Assembly (NCBI RefSeq): GCF_041081105.1
Contig: NZ_CP163528.1
Coordinates: forward strand, 372,001 to 436,000
DNA length: 64,000 nt
Source: Promicromonospora sp. Populi
GTDB lineage: Bacteria; Actinomycetota; Actinomycetes; Actinomycetales; Cellulomonadaceae
Reading direction: 5' to 3'
Part shown: one piece after another, positions 36,505-44,787 of the stretch
Position numbering within the stretch: the first letter of the stretch is position 1
How the letters are laid out: every line of letters begins with the position of its first letter
Program-made: the position numbers and the translations under genes
Notes under the pieces: generated by a model
Seen by the model: the letters and a program-made list of their open reading frames with translations, nothing else
Told to the model about the DNA's origin: nothing
Databases searched by the model: none

Positions 36505-39500
36505 CCGGGCCCGCACACGTCCCGGCGGGACTGCCGGGCGTGGGCCTGACCAGCGAGCACGCGCGAGAGGTGCGGCACGACGGCGCAGGCCGCACCGTTG
36601 TGCTCGACGACCTGGACGTCACTCTCCAGGCCGGCGTCGAGCTGCGCTACACCCTCCTGCCGGTGCTCGACGACGAGCTCGCCTACCGCTCGACCTACGT
36701 CGGGATCGACCTGCTGCTCGACGACGGGACGTGGCTCGCGCAGGCCGTGCCTGATGGCGCGCTCACGGACCAGCACGGCATGGCCGCGACCGCCGTCGGG
36801 CAGGGAGACGCGCGGATCCTGGTGCCCGACCACTGGAACCTGGTCCGCGTGGACCTGTCCGCCGCGGCGGACGCCGCGCCCGGCCGCCGCGTGCGCGCGG
36901 CGGCCGTCGTGACCGCGCCGCCGGACGGCGGGCCCACCGAGGTGTGGCTCGACGCCGTGACCCTCGGGCCGCGCCCGGAGCGCACGATCACCGGCCGCAC
37001 CGACCTTGTGGACACCCGGCGGGGCAGCCACTCGTCGTACGCGTACTCCCGGGGAAACACGGTGCCTGCGGCGGCCGTGCCGAACGGCTTCACGATGTGG
37101 GTGCCGTTCACGGACGCGGCGTCGGACCGCTGGCTCTACTCCTGGGCCGCGCACAACGGGCCGGACAACCGCCCGCGCCTGCAGGCCGTCGGCATCTCGC
37201 ACGAGCCGAGCCCGTGGATGGGGGACCGCGACCAGCTCGCGTTCCACCTCGTCCCGGCGCGGCCCGGTGACGACGAGGTGCCCGACGCCGCTCTGGAAGC
37301 TCGCGCCCTCGCCTTCTCGCACGACGACGAGACCGCCCGCCCGCACCTGTACGAGGTAGGCCTGGACGGCGGGGCCCGCGTGGCCGTTGCGGCGTCGGAC
37401 CACGGCGGCGTGCTGCGGTTCACGTTCCCGCCCGGGGCCACGACCGGCCACCTGCTGATCGACGCCGTGAGCGACTCCGGCGCGGATGGCCCGCCCGTGG
37501 CCGTGACGGTGCACGACGATGGCACGTTCACCGGCTGGAGCGACCACGGCAGCGAGCTGTCGGTAGGCCGCAGCCGGATGTACGTGGTGGGCCGGATCTC
37601 CCGCCCGGTCCTGCGCACGGGCCAGGCCCGCGGCCGGGACCACGCCACCTACGCCACGGTGGCGCTGGACGCCGACCGCACGGTCGAGGTGCGCGTCGCG
37701 ACGTCGTACATCGGTGAGGACTTCGCCTGGCGTGCCCTGGACCGGGAGGTGTCCGGCACGTTCGACGAGGTCGCCGACCGCGCCCGCGCACAGTGGGAGG
37801 AGCGCCTCGGGGTGCTCGACGTCGAGGGCGCCACCGACGAGCAGCAGGTCACCCTCTACTCGAACCTCTACCGCCTGAACCTGTACCCGTCCTCCTACAC
37901 GGAGGTGGGAGCCGACGGCGAGGCCGTGCACGCCTCGCCCGTGCTCGACGGCGCGCCCGTGGTGCCCGGCGAGATGTTCGTCAACCACGGGTTCTGGGAC
38001 ACCTACCGCACCTGCTGGCCCGCCTACGCGCTGCTGTACCCGCAGGTCGCGGGACGGCTCGCCGACGGGTTCGTGCAGCAGTACCGCGAGGGCGGCTGGG
38101 TCGCGCGCTGGTCCTCGCCCGGCTACGCCGACCTGATGACCGGCACCTCGTCCGACGTCGCCTTCGCCGACCTGTACCTGCGCGACGTCGACCTGCCCGA
38201 CCCGCTCGCCACCTACGACGCCGCGCTGCGCAACGCGACCGCACTGCCCACCAGGTCCGGCGTGGGCCGCAAGGGACAGGGCTTCGCCCTGACCAACGGC
38301 TGGGTGCCCCGCGACGTCGACGAGTCGGTGTCCTGGAGCCTGGAGGGCTACATCAACGACGCCGGGCTGGCCCGGATGGCGCAGGCGCTCGCGGACGCGC
38401 CCGGTACCCCGGAGGGCCGTCGTCGCGCCCTGCGGGACGAGGCCGCCTACCTGCGGCAGAGCGCGCTCGGGTACGTGCACCTCTTCGACAACAAGACGGG
38501 CTTCTTCCGGGGGCGCGGGCAGGACGGGTCGTTCAACCCGGCCACGTTCGACCCGGACGAGTGGGGCGGCGACTACACCGAGTCCGACGCCTGGAACTTC
38601 CTGTTCCACCCGGTGCACGACGGCGCGGGCCTGGCCCGCCTGCACGGCGGGCGCAAGGGGCTCGCGGAGCTGCTGGAGCGGTTCTCAGCCACCCCCGAGC
38701 GGGCGGACAAGCCGGGCACCTACGGCACGGCGATCCACGAGATGTTCGAGGCGCGCGACGTGCGGCTGGGCCAGCTCGGGCAGTCCAACCAGGTGTCGCA
38801 CCACATCCCGTACGTCTGGCTGTTCGCGGGCCGGCCGGACCGTACGCAGGAGACGGTGCGCGAGATCCTGGCCCGCCTGTGGACCGGCAACGACCTCGGG
38901 CAGGGGTACCACGGCGACGAGGACAACGGCGAGATGTCGGCCTGGTACGTGCTCTCGGCGCTCGGCCTGTACCCGCTGGAGATCGGGTCGTCGCGCTGGG
39001 CGATCGGCTCGCCGCTCTTCGAGCGGGCGGTGGTGCACCGGCCCGACGGCGACCTCGTGGTCGAGGCGCAGGGTGCGGCGGACCAGTGGTACGTGGCGGG
39101 TCTGGCGGTGTCGGACGGCGACGGCGCGACGCGGGCAGTCGTGGCGCCGTCGGTGGAGCATCGCGAGCTGACCGGGGGAGCGACCCTGCGGTTCGACCTG
39201 TCCGGGACGCCTACGCGCTGGGGGGTGCCGTCGTCGGACGATGAGTCCGGTTCCGGTTCTGACGCCGGAGCCTCACCCGCCGGGCCGTGGCAGCGGGCCG
39301 ACGGCGGCTGGCGCACCAGCGGCGCACCCCTCTCGCGCCTGACCGACGGTGATCTGACGGCCTCGGTCGAGGTGACCGGAGTCCTCGAGTGGCGGCCGTC
39401 CCGTGAGATCCCGGAGGGTGCCGTTATCCGCGCCTACACGCTCACGTCGTCGACCGGGGACCGGGTGCCGCCGTCGGCCTGGCGGCTGGTCGCGGACGAC

Positions 39501-39653
39501 GGGCGCGTGCTGGACGAGCGCTCCGGCGAGGAGTGGCCCTGGCCGGGCCAGCTCCGGCCGTTCGTGCTGGCCGAGCCCGCACCCCTTACCGGCCTCCGGC
39601 TGGAGCTGGGCGACGACGGCGCCCTGGCCCAGATCGAGTTGCTCTGCGGCTGA
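36501..39653 (+). CDS. GH92 alpha-mannosidase, no signal peptide
   Basis: 1050 aa from the GTG overlapping the LacI stop. An N-terminal beta-sandwich (to about 170) may bind sugar. The GH92 module follows, with DTYRTCWPAYALLYP, DVDESVSWSLEGYINDAG, ESDAWNFLFHPVHD and GDEDNGEMSAWYVLSALGLYP (the acidic pair Asp806/Asp808 corresponds to the calcium/base site of the family). The C-terminal sandwich resembles F5/8-type modules. GH92 enzymes are calcium-dependent exo-alpha-mannosidases acting on N-glycans. Many are secreted; here no signal peptide is found, so it probably works on imported oligosaccharides alongside GH38. A 27-bp inverted repeat follows the stop. Confidence 0.94.
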   Translation: MTGPAHVPAGLPGVGLTSEHAREVRHDGAGRTVVLDDLDVTLQAGVELRYTLLPVLDDELAYRSTYVGIDLLLDDGTWLAQAVPDGALTDQHGMAATAVGQGDARILVPDHWNLVRVDLSAAADAAPGRRVRAAAVVTAPPDGGPTEVWLDAVTLGPRPERTITGRTDLVDTRRGSHSSYAYSRGNTVPAAAVPNGFTMWVPFTDAASDRWLYSWAAHNGPDNRPRLQAVGISHEPSPWMGDRDQLAFHLVPARPGDDEVPDAALEARALAFSHDDETARPHLYEVGLDGGARVAVAASDHGGVLRFTFPPGATTGHLLIDAVSDSGADGPPVAVTVHDDGTFTGWSDHGSELSVGRSRMYVVGRISRPVLRTGQARGRDHATYATVALDADRTVEVRVATSYIGEDFAWRALDREVSGTFDEVADRARAQWEERLGVLDVEGATDEQQVTLYSNLYRLNLYPSSYTEVGADGEAVHASPVLDGAPVVPGEMFVNHGFWDTYRTCWPAYALLYPQVAGRLADGFVQQYREGGWVARWSSPGYADLMTGTSSDVAFADLYLRDVDLPDPLATYDAALRNATALPTRSGVGRKGQGFALTNGWVPRDVDESVSWSLEGYINDAGLARMAQALADAPGTPEGRRRALRDEAAYLRQSALGYVHLFDNKTGFFRGRGQDGSFNPATFDPDEWGGDYTESDAWNFLFHPVHDGAGLARLHGGRKGLAELLERFSATPERADKPGTYGTAIHEMFEARDVRLGQLGQSNQVSHHIPYVWLFAGRPDRTQETVREILARLWTGNDLGQGYHGDEDNGEMSAWYVLSALGLYPLEIGSSRWAIGSPLFERAVVHRPDGDLVVEAQGAADQWYVAGLAVSDGDGATRAVVAPSVEHRELTGGATLRFDLSGTPTRWGVPSSDDESGSGSDAGASPAGPWQRADGGWRTSGAPLSRLTDGDLTASVEVTGVLEWRPSREIPEGAVIRAYTLTSSTGDRVPPSAWRLVADDGRVLDERSGEEWPWPGQLRPFVLAEPAPLTGLRLELGDDGALAQIELLCG

Positions 39654-39663
39654 GATCCTGCGG

Positions 39664-39725
39664 CTTCGGTCCGTTGCTCTGAGATCGGTCAATTAACCGA
39701 CCGATCTCAGAGCAACGGACCGAAG
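39664..39725 (+). terminator. 27-bp perfect inverted repeat after the glycan operon
   Basis: Left arm 39664-39690 and right arm 39699-39725 are exact reverse complements over 27 bp, with an 8-base AT-rich loop (AATTAACC), starting ten bases after the GH92 stop. GGACCGAAGTC at the end recurs at 39747-39757. The length and perfection exceed what termination needs. No T-tract follows. It is most simply the operon terminator. Confidence 0.7.
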
Positions 39726-39912
39726 TCGGTGATGGGTCGCTGCAAGGGACCGAAGTCAGCGGTCGGACCGTGCGGCACTCTCGGCGAGACGCATATCCCG
39801 GCATATGAGATCTGGCCGAGGGATTGTTGACTTCGATGGGTTCCATTCGTATCTTCTCTACATCGGGATCGACCGCACTAATCCGACCGGAATGGTGTGG
39901 TAAGTCCCGGCA

Positions 39913-40025
39913 GGTCATGAGCTCCGATGCAAAGCCCCGGCTGGTCGGACGGCAACCCCCCGCGCGGGTGGGTGCCCCGGGTGAGGACCAGGCCGTCCGC
40001 CGCCCGGCGGATGACAACACGCGTC
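39913..40025 (+). ncRNA. SAM-IV riboswitch
   Basis: The conserved SAM-IV core is read in order: GGTCATGAG at 39913, AAGCCCCGGC inside the next stem, CGGCAACC, GGTGCCCCGGGTGAGGACC, then a hairpin (TCCGCCG-CC-CGGCGGA) and the ACACGCGTC segment that would complete the 3' pseudoknot. GGTCA at the 5' end pairs with TGAGGACC further on, closing the main stem. This matches the mycobacterial SAM-IV structure as I remember it. It senses S-adenosylmethionine and turns off methionine/sulfur genes. It lies upstream of an O-acetylhomoserine sulfhydrylase operon, which fits. A hairpin (40026-40044) and the leader-peptide ribosome site (GGTGAGGAG) follow immediately, so it could act on translation of the leader. 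Confidence 0.88.
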
Positions 40026-40044
40026 GCTCGCCGTCAGGGCGAGC
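40026..40044 (+). promoter_or_regulatory. Hairpin between riboswitch and leader ribosome site
   Basis: GCTCGCC-GTCAG-GGCGAGC, 7-bp stem. It abuts the end of the SAM-IV aptamer and lies one base before GGTGAGGAG. Whether it is an expression-platform element is inference. Confidence 0.45.
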
Positions 40045-40061
40045 AGGTGAGGAGAACGACG

Positions 40062-40175
40062 ATGACCCGGAGCGCTGCGTCCGCCGTCCACGTGTCCCTG
40101 CCGTCCAGGTACGTCGCTGCACGGGCCGGTGTGGCCCCCCGCGAGGACATGTGTTGTCGCTGTTCCTGTCGCTGA
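40062..40175 (+). CDS. Cys-rich leader peptide (attenuator type)
   Basis: 37 codons, ATG 40062, with a strong ribosome site (GGTGAGGAG, seven bases spacing) right after the SAM-IV riboswitch. The C-terminus reads CCRCSCR and all four cysteine codons are TGT, the codon expected to be rarer in such GC-rich DNA. Poly-cysteine leader ORFs in mycobacteria are known to act as cysteine-responsive attenuators of downstream sulfur genes. Here slow translation of the TGT cluster during cysteine shortage would keep a ribosome over the message ahead of the hairpins at 40197-40250. The operon downstream handles organosulfur compounds. No protein family is claimed for the N-terminal part. Confidence 0.75.
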   Translation: MTRSAASAVHVSLPSRYVAARAGVAPREDMCCRCSCR

Positions 40176-40196
40176 CCGCGGCAGACCCGACCCGCT

Positions 40197-40250
40197 GACC
40201 GGCCCTCGCCGGTCCTCCGCTCGGACCACCCCTCGGCGCCACGCGCCGAG
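40197..40250 (+). promoter_or_regulatory. Candidate attenuator hairpins after the leader peptide
   Basis: Two perfect stems: GACCGGC-CCTC-GCCGGTC (40197-40214) and CTCGGCGC-CAC-GCGCCGAG (40232-40250), between the leader stop and the first operon gene at 40331. They are positioned as an attenuator would be. The rest of 40251-40330 shows no further strong structure. Confidence 0.45.
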
Positions 40251-40330
40251 CCCCGGCCGAAACCGGCCCTCACGTTCCTGACCGGACGTCTCTCTCCTGC
40301 TTTCCGGCAGCCTCCGCTCCCGGGTGACCC

Positions 40331-41581
40331 ATGAACGCCGTCGCACATCATCCGTGCGCCGCCGGCAGGGGCCGTCCGGGCGCCGTCGCGCAGCCGCAGC
40401 CCGAACGGAGCCCCGCCGTGCCGTACCCACCGCAGCCCACGTCCCTCTCCTCCGCCGGTCCCTCGCCCCGCCCCCTCGTGCTCGGCGTGGACCTCACCTC
40501 CGCCGGCGCCCGCCCGGGCGCCCACCGCGCCCGCGGCCCGGTAGCGCCTCGTCCGTTCGACGGCGAGCGGTTCCTCCACCTGATGCGGACCGCCGACCGC
40601 GGCCTGCTCGACCTCGTCACCCTCGACGAGAGCTTCCTGCTCCACCCGGGGCGCAGCAAGGTCACCGGGCGGCTCGACACGGCCGTCGCCGCGGCCCGCG
40701 CCGCCCGGGTCACGACCGGCGTCGGGCTTGTGGCCGCCGTCGACACCGTGCACGTCGAGGCGGCCCACGCCGCCGTCGCCCTGAGCAGCATCGACCGCGC
40801 GAGCGGCGGCCGGGCAGGCTGGCAGGCCACCCGGCACAGTGCGGTTCCCGAGCCCGACGAGGCGTGGGCGGCCCGCGTCGAGCTGGGCATCCACTCCGTG
40901 ACCCGGGTCTGGACCGGTAGGCCAGGTACGGGTGCCGGGGCGGTCCAGCTCGACGCCGACGGCCGGTTCCGCGTCGACCACGACGGCATCCGGTTCGCCG
41001 TCCGCGGCCGGCCGGCGAGCGGCGGCGACCCGTTGCCGCGCGTCTGCCCGCCGGTCGTCGTGCGGGTGCGCTCCGAGGCGAGCGCCGCGCTGGCCGGGCG
41101 CACGGCCGACGTCGCGCGGATCGCCGTGACCGACATCGCGCACGCCGTCCGGCTGCGCCGCCTCGTGCGGGACTCGGCCCTGTCCGCCGGGCGCGACCCC
41201 GAGGAGGTGCGGGTGCTCGCCGAGGTGTACGTGGTGCTCGCGGCCGAGCGGGCCAGCGCTCGCGCGCGGCTGGAGCTCGTCGAGGCGCTCGAAGGCACCG
41301 CGCCCATGGGCAGCTCGCTCGTCTTCGCGGACACCCCGGACGAGCTTGCCGTGCTCGTCGCCGACTGGGCGTCGGTCGGTGCCGCCGACGGGTTCCTGCT
41401 GCGCCCGTCCTCGCTCAGCTCGGACCTCGACGCGATCACCGACCACCTGGTGCCCGCCCTCCAGCGGGCGGGGCTGTTCCGCACCGAGCGCACGGAGACG
41501 ACGCTGCGCGGGTCGCTCGGGCTGCCCGACGCCGACGCGGTCGACCGGGCGCAGCCCACGGGCCGGCTGCTGAGCGCCTGA
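40331..41581 (+). CDS. LLM-class flavin-dependent oxidoreductase
   Basis: 416 aa from ATG 40331; a GTG at 40418 with GGAG seven bases upstream is an equally good start and would remove an unconserved Pro/Ala-rich stretch. The bacterial-luciferase-like barrel begins LVLGVDLTSAGARPGAHR and continues MRTADRGLLDLVTLDESFLLHP, VTTGVGLVAAVDTVHVEAAH, LSSIDRASGGRAGWQATRH. These FMN-dependent monooxygenases attack sulfonates, sulfones, thiophenes and related compounds. The SAM-IV and cysteine-leader control suggests sulfur release as its job. The substrate is unknown. Confidence 0.82.
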   Translation: MNAVAHHPCAAGRGRPGAVAQPQPERSPAVPYPPQPTSLSSAGPSPRPLVLGVDLTSAGARPGAHRARGPVAPRPFDGERFLHLMRTADRGLLDLVTLDESFLLHPGRSKVTGRLDTAVAAARAARVTTGVGLVAAVDTVHVEAAHAAVALSSIDRASGGRAGWQATRHSAVPEPDEAWAARVELGIHSVTRVWTGRPGTGAGAVQLDADGRFRVDHDGIRFAVRGRPASGGDPLPRVCPPVVVRVRSEASAALAGRTADVARIAVTDIAHAVRLRRLVRDSALSAGRDPEEVRVLAEVYVVLAAERASARARLELVEALEGTAPMGSSLVFADTPDELAVLVADWASVGAADGFLLRPSSLSSDLDAITDHLVPALQRAGLFRTERTETTLRGSLGLPDADAVDRAQPTGRLLSA

Positions 41582-41649
41582 CGCGGGCGCCGACCGCACC
41601 CGAGCAGCACCGCACCAAAGACACCACACCCATTCGTGAGGGAGAACAA

Positions 41650-42048
41650 ATGACCACCCCTGAGGCGCAGACGCCTGAAGCGCAGACCCCCGAGCTGCAG
41701 GACCCTGAGCTGCAGAACCCCGAGGCAGCCGGCGCCAAGGTCGCGAGCGGCGCCCTGCTGATCGACGTCCGCTCGGCGGCCGGGCGGGCGTCGTCGGGCG
41801 AGATCCCCGGCGCCACGCTCGTGGACCGGGACAACCTCGACGCGCTCTTCGGGCCGTCCGACCACCCGGCGATCACGGTCGACACGCCGGTAGTGATCGT
41901 GTGCGGCTCGATCAAAGGCTCCGGCCCGGTCGCCGAGGCGCTGGCCGCGCGCGGCTACACCGACGTCTCGCACGTCGACGGCGGGTTCCCCGCCTGGAAG
42001 GAGGCCGGACTGCCCGCCACGGAGCCCGAGCCGAGCGCCGCGCCATGA
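41650..42048 (+). CDS. Rhodanese-like domain protein
   Basis: 132 aa. After a Gln/Pro/Glu repeat (PEAQTPEAQTPELQDPELQ) comes one rhodanese domain: GALLIDVRSAAGRASSGEIPG, then the catalytic loop with Cys in VVIVCGSIKGSG, then HVDGGFPAWKEAGLP. It moves sulfane sulfur, such as from thiosulfate or a persulfide. It overlaps metY by four bases, so the sulfur carried here may be delivered to the sulfhydrylase. The ribosome site is GAGGGAGAACAA. Confidence 0.9.
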   Translation: MTTPEAQTPEAQTPELQDPELQNPEAAGAKVASGALLIDVRSAAGRASSGEIPGATLVDRDNLDALFGPSDHPAITVDTPVVIVCGSIKGSGPVAEALAARGYTDVSHVDGGFPAWKEAGLPATEPEPSAAP

Positions 42049-43427
42049 CGGGGTTTGCCACCCGCCAGGTCCACGCGAGAGCAGCCACGTCCGACGGCGG
42101 TGCGCCCGACGCCGCGCCGTCGGGCCGCGTGACTCCGCGCGCGACGCCGGTGTACCTGACCGCTGGCTTCGAGTTCGAGCAGTGGGAGCAGGCCGGCGGC
42201 CACTTCGGCGCCGGGGAGGGGTTCGCCTACACGCGGACCGGCAACCCGACCACCGCCGCCGTCGAGCAGCGGATCGCCGCGCTCGAAGGCGGCACGGACG
42301 CCCTGTTCGTGGCCAGCGGGCAGGCGGCCGTCACGGTCGCCCTGCTCGGCCTGGTCGCGGCCGGCCAGCGGGTGCTCGCGGCGTCCAGCCTGTACGAGGG
42401 CACGCGCGGGCTGCTCCTGGAGAACCTGCCCCGGCTCGGCATCGAGGCCGACTTCGTGGACGACGCCGCCGACCCGGCCGCCTGGGAGCGGGCGATCCGT
42501 CCCGAGACCCGCGTGCTGTTCCTGGAGTCGATCCCGAACGCCCGCAACGACCTGCCGGATCTTGCCGCCGTGGCCGACGTCGCGCACGCCCACGGACTGG
42601 CGCTCGTCGTGGACAACACGCTCGCTACGCCGTACCTGCTGCGCCCGATCGAGCACGGGGCCGACGTCGTGGTGCACTCCGCCAGCAAGTTCCTGGCCGG
42701 TCACGGCTCGGTGCTGGGCGGCGTCGTCGTCGACTCCGGGACGTTCGACGCCGCCGCGTCGGGTGCGCTGTACCCGCACCTGGTGGCGCCGTCGCGCACC
42801 GGCGGGCCGTCCGTGGCCGAGCGGCACGGCGGCCGGGCGCGCCTGGCATACCTGCGCGAGACCGTGGCGCCGCGGTTCGGCCCCACACCGTCGCCGCTGA
42901 ACGCGTTCCTCGTGGGGCAGGGCATCGAGACCCTGTCGCTGCGCGTGGCGCGGCAGAGCGCCAGCGCGCTGGAGATCGCGCGGTGGCTGGCGTTCCGGCC
43001 CGAGGTGGTCTCCGTGGACTACTCCGGGCTGGACTCGAGCCCGTCGTACGCGCTGGCCAAGCGGTACCTGCCCGACGGGCAGGGCTCCGTCTTCACCTTC
43101 ACGCTGCGCGGGGGCGCGCCCGCCGCGCGCGCGTTCGTCGAGGCCGTCGAGGTCGTCACGCACATGACGCACATCGGCGACGTCCGCTCGCTCGTGCTGC
43201 ACCCCGAGAGCACGAGCCACGTGCTGCGCACCCCCGATGAGCGCGCCGCAGTGGGTGTCTACCCCGGCACCCTGCGCCTGTCCATCGGCGTCGAGGACCT
43301 GCCCGACCTGATCGAGGACCTGGAGCGGGGGCTCCTGGCCGCTGGCCGGGCCGCCGGCGGGGCCGATGATTCCAGCGAGGCCGACGACACCCGCGGGGCC
43401 GACGACTTCCGTAAGGAGACACCATGA
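42045..43427 (+). CDS. metY: O-acetylhomoserine sulfhydrylase / Cys-Met PLP enzyme
   Basis: 460 aa. PLP-dependent Cys/Met metabolism family: FAYTRTGNPTTAAVEQRIAALEGG, VASGQAAVTVALL, VVDNTLATPYLLRPIEHGAD, and the PLP lysine in VHSASKFLAGHGSVLGG. The length (over 420) and the GLDSSPSYALAKRYLPDGQGS insert fit O-acetylhomoserine sulfhydrylase (sulfide plus O-acetylhomoserine to homocysteine) better than cystathionine gamma-synthase. The product feeds methionine and SAM, which explains the SAM-IV riboswitch. The C-terminal tail has Asp/Ala repeats (ADDTRGADDF). It is coupled to the rhodanese and to the next monooxygenase by 4-base overlaps. Confidence 0.9.
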   Translation: MTGFATRQVHARAATSDGGAPDAAPSGRVTPRATPVYLTAGFEFEQWEQAGGHFGAGEGFAYTRTGNPTTAAVEQRIAALEGGTDALFVASGQAAVTVALLGLVAAGQRVLAASSLYEGTRGLLLENLPRLGIEADFVDDAADPAAWERAIRPETRVLFLESIPNARNDLPDLAAVADVAHAHGLALVVDNTLATPYLLRPIEHGADVVVHSASKFLAGHGSVLGGVVVDSGTFDAAASGALYPHLVAPSRTGGPSVAERHGGRARLAYLRETVAPRFGPTPSPLNAFLVGQGIETLSLRVARQSASALEIARWLAFRPEVVSVDYSGLDSSPSYALAKRYLPDGQGSVFTFTLRGGAPAARAFVEAVEVVTHMTHIGDVRSLVLHPESTSHVLRTPDERAAVGVYPGTLRLSIGVEDLPDLIEDLERGLLAAGRAAGGADDSSEADDTRGADDFRKETP

Positions 43428-44761
43428 CCCGCCTGCAGCACCTGGGCTGGTTCCTGTCGCGCGGCTTCGGGCCGCACGGCTGGGGCCACGACTATCTGGA
43501 CTGGAACTACGACTGGACCCGGCCCGACCTCTACGTCGAGTCGGCCCGCGCGCTGGAGCAGGCGGGGGTGGACCTCCTGATCATCGAGGACGCCCCGTCG
43601 CTCGGCAGCCCCGAGACCATCGACCTGCGTGTGCGGCAGGCGTTCGGCGGCCCCAAGCACGACCCGCTGCTGCTGGCCCCGTACCTGTTCGCGGCCACGC
43701 AGCACCTCGGCGTCGTGCCGACGGTCAACCCGGCCGCCGTGCTGCCGTACACGGGCGCGCGCCAGCTCGCGACGCTACAGCACCTGTCGGGCGGCCGGTT
43801 CGGCCTCAACCTCGTCACCGACACGGGCAGCGCGCGCCACTTCTCCGCCGCGCCGCCGCTCGGGCACGACGCCGCGTACGACCGCGCCGAGGAGTGGCTC
43901 GACGGCGTCCGCTCGCTGTGGCGGTCCTGGGACGACGGCGCGCTGCTCGCCGACCGGGGCGCCGGCGGCGTCTCCGGCCGGTACGCCGACGGGAGCCTGC
44001 TACGCCCGGTGCGGCACCGCGGCGAGCACTACGAGTTCGACGGCCCGCTCAACGCGATCCCCTTCGAGCAGGGCGCGGACGGCGAGCCGGTGATCGTCTC
44101 GCCCGGCGGGTCCGGCCGGGGGCTGGCGTTCGCAGGGGCGAACAGCGACGTGCAGCTCGCGCTCGCGCCGCTGACCGAGCAGAGCGTGCGCGACTACCGG
44201 GCCAAGATCCACGCCGCGGCGCGCGCCGCCGGACGGGCGCTCGAGCACGTCAAGGTCCTGTTCGCGATCCGCCCGGTGCTCGTCTCCAGCCCGGCCGAGG
44301 CGGACCGGCTCGTGGCGGCGTCGGCGAACCCCGACGACGCGACGCTGCTGCACATCGCCGAGCAGCAGTCGAGCGACCTGGAGACCGACCTGACCGCGCT
44401 CGACCTGGACAAGCCACTGCCCACCGGCCTCTTCGGCGACCACGTCTCGCACGGGTCCATCAAGCGCCTGGTGGGCGGCCACGACCTCGCCACCACACCC
44501 CTACGCGAGCTGCTCGGCGGGTTGGCCCGGCTCGGCCGGATCGCCGACCGCTCGGGCTGGGTGGGCACGGCGGGCGAGCTCGCCGACCTGATCGAGGAGC
44601 TGGGGGAGTGGGGCAACGACGGTGTGCTGCTGTGGGGCGACCTGCACCCCGTCACTGTGCACCGCACACTCGACGAGCTGGTCCCGATCCTGCGCCGGCG
44701 GGGAATCCTCCGCACGGAGTGGGCCGACGGCGGCCTGCGGGCGAACCTGCGGGCGTTCTGA
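43424..44761 (+). CDS. NtaA/DszA-type flavin monooxygenase
   Basis: 445 aa, LLM class. LGWFLSRGFGPHGWGHDYLDWNYDWTRPDLYVESARALEQAGVDLL is typical of the nitrilotriacetate/dibenzothiophene-sulfone/dimethylsulfide monooxygenases, with LQHLSGGRFGLNLVTDTGS and VIVSPGGSGRGLAFAGANSD in the FMN-binding core. It uses reduced FMN made by a separate reductase, such as those encoded at 48642-49816. It overlaps metY by four bases, so it belongs to the same operon and probably liberates sulfite from an organic compound for assimilation. Confidence 0.88.
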   Translation: MTRLQHLGWFLSRGFGPHGWGHDYLDWNYDWTRPDLYVESARALEQAGVDLLIIEDAPSLGSPETIDLRVRQAFGGPKHDPLLLAPYLFAATQHLGVVPTVNPAAVLPYTGARQLATLQHLSGGRFGLNLVTDTGSARHFSAAPPLGHDAAYDRAEEWLDGVRSLWRSWDDGALLADRGAGGVSGRYADGSLLRPVRHRGEHYEFDGPLNAIPFEQGADGEPVIVSPGGSGRGLAFAGANSDVQLALAPLTEQSVRDYRAKIHAAARAAGRALEHVKVLFAIRPVLVSSPAEADRLVAASANPDDATLLHIAEQQSSDLETDLTALDLDKPLPTGLFGDHVSHGSIKRLVGGHDLATTPLRELLGGLARLGRIADRSGWVGTAGELADLIEELGEWGNDGVLLWGDLHPVTVHRTLDELVPILRRRGILRTEWADGGLRANLRAF

Positions 44762-44787
44762 ACCGAACCACTGGAAGGAGCACCGCG

